From Acetobacteraceae bacterium (GTDB taxonomy: Bacteria; Pseudomonadota; Alphaproteobacteria; Acetobacterales; Acetobacteraceae), in assembly GCA_947462945.1 (NCBI GenBank), contig CANHTE010000067.1, positions 1 through 6,909 on the forward strand: 6,909 bases of DNA, in the 5' to 3' direction. Under the pieces are notes generated by a model. The model made no database searches. It worked only from the letters and a program-made list of their open reading frames with translations, and was not told the DNA's origin. The first letter of the stretch is position 1. Every line of letters starts with the position of its first letter. Shown one piece after another: positions 6,332 to 6,909 of the stretch. Made by a program: the position numbers and the translations under genes.

Positions 6332-6400
6332 GCCTCCGGCGGCTGGGGCCGGGGGGCCCCAGACCCCGATTGTTTGGGAGCCTTCGGGGTTTGGGGAGGC
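6332..6400 (+). promoter_or_regulatory. Hairpin-rich leader/terminator region before the second MFS gene
   Basis: CTGGGGCC (6343-6350) and GGCCCCAG (6355-6362) form a perfect 8-bp stem with a GGGG loop. Immediately after, ACCCCGA (6363-6369) and TCGGGGT (6384-6390) form a 7-bp stem with a 14-nt loop. GCCTCC (6332-6337) is complementary to GGAGGC (6395-6400), the Shine-Dalgarno region of the mini-ORF, and would close both hairpins into a three-way junction. It may be the ArsR gene's terminator, a dispersed GC-rich intergenic repeat, or a translational control element; the sequence does not separate these. Confidence 0.45.
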
Positions 6401-6403
6401 GAC

Positions 6404-6430
6404 ATGGGTGCCGCGCTGGGGTTGGCATGA
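6404..6430 (+). CDS. 8-residue mini-ORF overlapping the second MFS start
   Basis: ATG at 6404 follows a strong Shine-Dalgarno GGGGAGG (6393-6399) with 4-nt spacing. It encodes MGAALGLA and stops at TGA 6428-6430, overlapping the MFS ATG (6427) as ATGA. The layout matches the mini-ORF before the lipoprotein gene. It may load ribosomes for the MFS gene, which has only a weak GGGG upstream. Alternatively the true MFS start is here and a single-base sequencing error breaks the frame. Confidence 0.4.
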   Translation: MGAALGLA

Positions 6431-6909
6431 GCGCGGCGGCACGGGTTGGGCTGGCGCTCGCGGTGATGACGGGGGCCTCGCAATTCCATCGCGCGGCGGT
6501 GGGGGTGGTGGCGCCGGAATTGGCGCAGGATCTGGGCCTTGGCCCGGCCGCGCTGGGCGCCGCCAATACCGCCTTTTTCGGCGCGCTGATGGTGGCGCAA
6601 ATCCCGGTGGGCGTGCTGCTGGACCGCATCGGCCCGCGCCGCCTGGTGCTGTGGCTCACCGGCCTTGCCGTGCTGGGGGCGGCCGCCCAGGGGCTGGCGC
6701 AGGATGGCGCGCAATTCCTCGCCGCGCGCTTCGTGCTGGGGCTGGGCTGCGGCGCCAGCTTCATGGCGGCCGTCTTTCTCACCGGGCGCTGGCACCAGGG
6801 CGCCGGGCTGACCCGCGCGCTGAGTTCCATCTTCGCCTGGAGCAATGTGGGCATCCTTGCCGCCGGCGCGCCGCTGGCGGTGATGGCGGGTGTGCTGGGC
6901 TGGCGCGGC
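6427..6909 (+). CDS. MFS transporter, N-terminal part (3' truncated by window)
   Basis: The frame stays open to the window end, giving 161 residues starting MSAAARVGLALAVMTGASQFHRAAVG. Hydrophobic segments correspond to TM1-TM5 of an inner-membrane major facilitator. Motif A is GVLLDRIGPRR (62-72), followed by ARFVLGLGCGASFMAAVFL (100-118, TM4) and VLGWRG at the edge. Key positions fall at exactly the same residue numbers as in the minus-strand MFS protein at 3300-4538, and 16 of 40 residues are identical over 41-80, so the two are related. The ATG is chosen because it opens a normal MFS N-terminus and overlaps the mini-ORF stop. The substrate is unknown; the upstream ArsR-type gene is a plausible regulator. 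Confidence 0.9.
   Translation, partial: MSAAARVGLALAVMTGASQFHRAAVGVVAPELAQDLGLGPAALGAANTAFFGALMVAQIPVGVLLDRIGPRRLVLWLTGLAVLGAAAQGLAQDGAQFLAARFVLGLGCGASFMAAVFLTGRWHQGAGLTRALSSIFAWSNVGILAAGAPLAVMAGVLGWRG

Noticed and set aside
6160..6854. Minus-strand frames opposite the ArsR end and the second MFS gene
   Set aside because: Both lack motifs, span the intergenic hairpins and oppose a good MFS N-terminus.

Overview
The window is GC-rich, densely coded bacterial chromosome. Protein sequences, codon use and G/C-rich intergenic hairpins suggest an alphaproteobacterium, probably of the Acetobacteraceae (Roseomonas-like); this placement is inference from the look of the sequence, not a search. There are no rRNA or tRNA genes, CRISPR arrays, insertion sequences or phage genes.

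Layout. Positions 1-541 (+) hold the 3' end of aconitase acnA, followed by a terminator-like hairpin (572-602) and a heptamer TTCCCCC tract (657-697) able to form a G-quadruplex on the minus strand. An AT-rich promoter-like patch (about 740-783) then precedes a structured leader (798-920). The leader opens into an 18-codon mini-ORF (921-977) whose stop overlaps the start of a small lipoprotein gene (977-1552, +). A four-gene minus-strand cluster occupies 5409 down to 1553: secreted EEP-family nuclease/phosphatase, MFS transporter, class III-like polyphosphate kinase 2, and a tandem two-domain gamma-glutamylcyclotransferase-like protein. Its junctions are a 1-nt gap and two 4-nt ATGA overlaps, so it is almost certainly one translationally coupled operon. 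It converges on the lipoprotein gene with no spacer. Divergently, 5595-6296 (+) encodes an ArsR-type regulator with a Cys-rich C-terminal half, followed by a hairpin-rich gap with an 8-codon mini-ORF and a second MFS transporter (6427 to the window end).

How the genes may work together. AcnA is TCA-cycle housekeeping. PPK2 recharges nucleotides from polyphosphate and the GGCT-like protein suggests gamma-glutamyl peptide/amine turnover; the nuclease acts outside the cytoplasm. A shared salvage role for the operon is possible but speculative. The ArsR regulator plausibly controls the MFS gene downstream of it.

The most unusual signal is in the two leaders. Both the lipoprotein gene and the second MFS gene have a very short ORF with a strong Shine-Dalgarno sequence, ending in a stop/start overlap with the main gene. 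In both, an upstream segment complementary to that Shine-Dalgarno region could mask it by alternative pairing.
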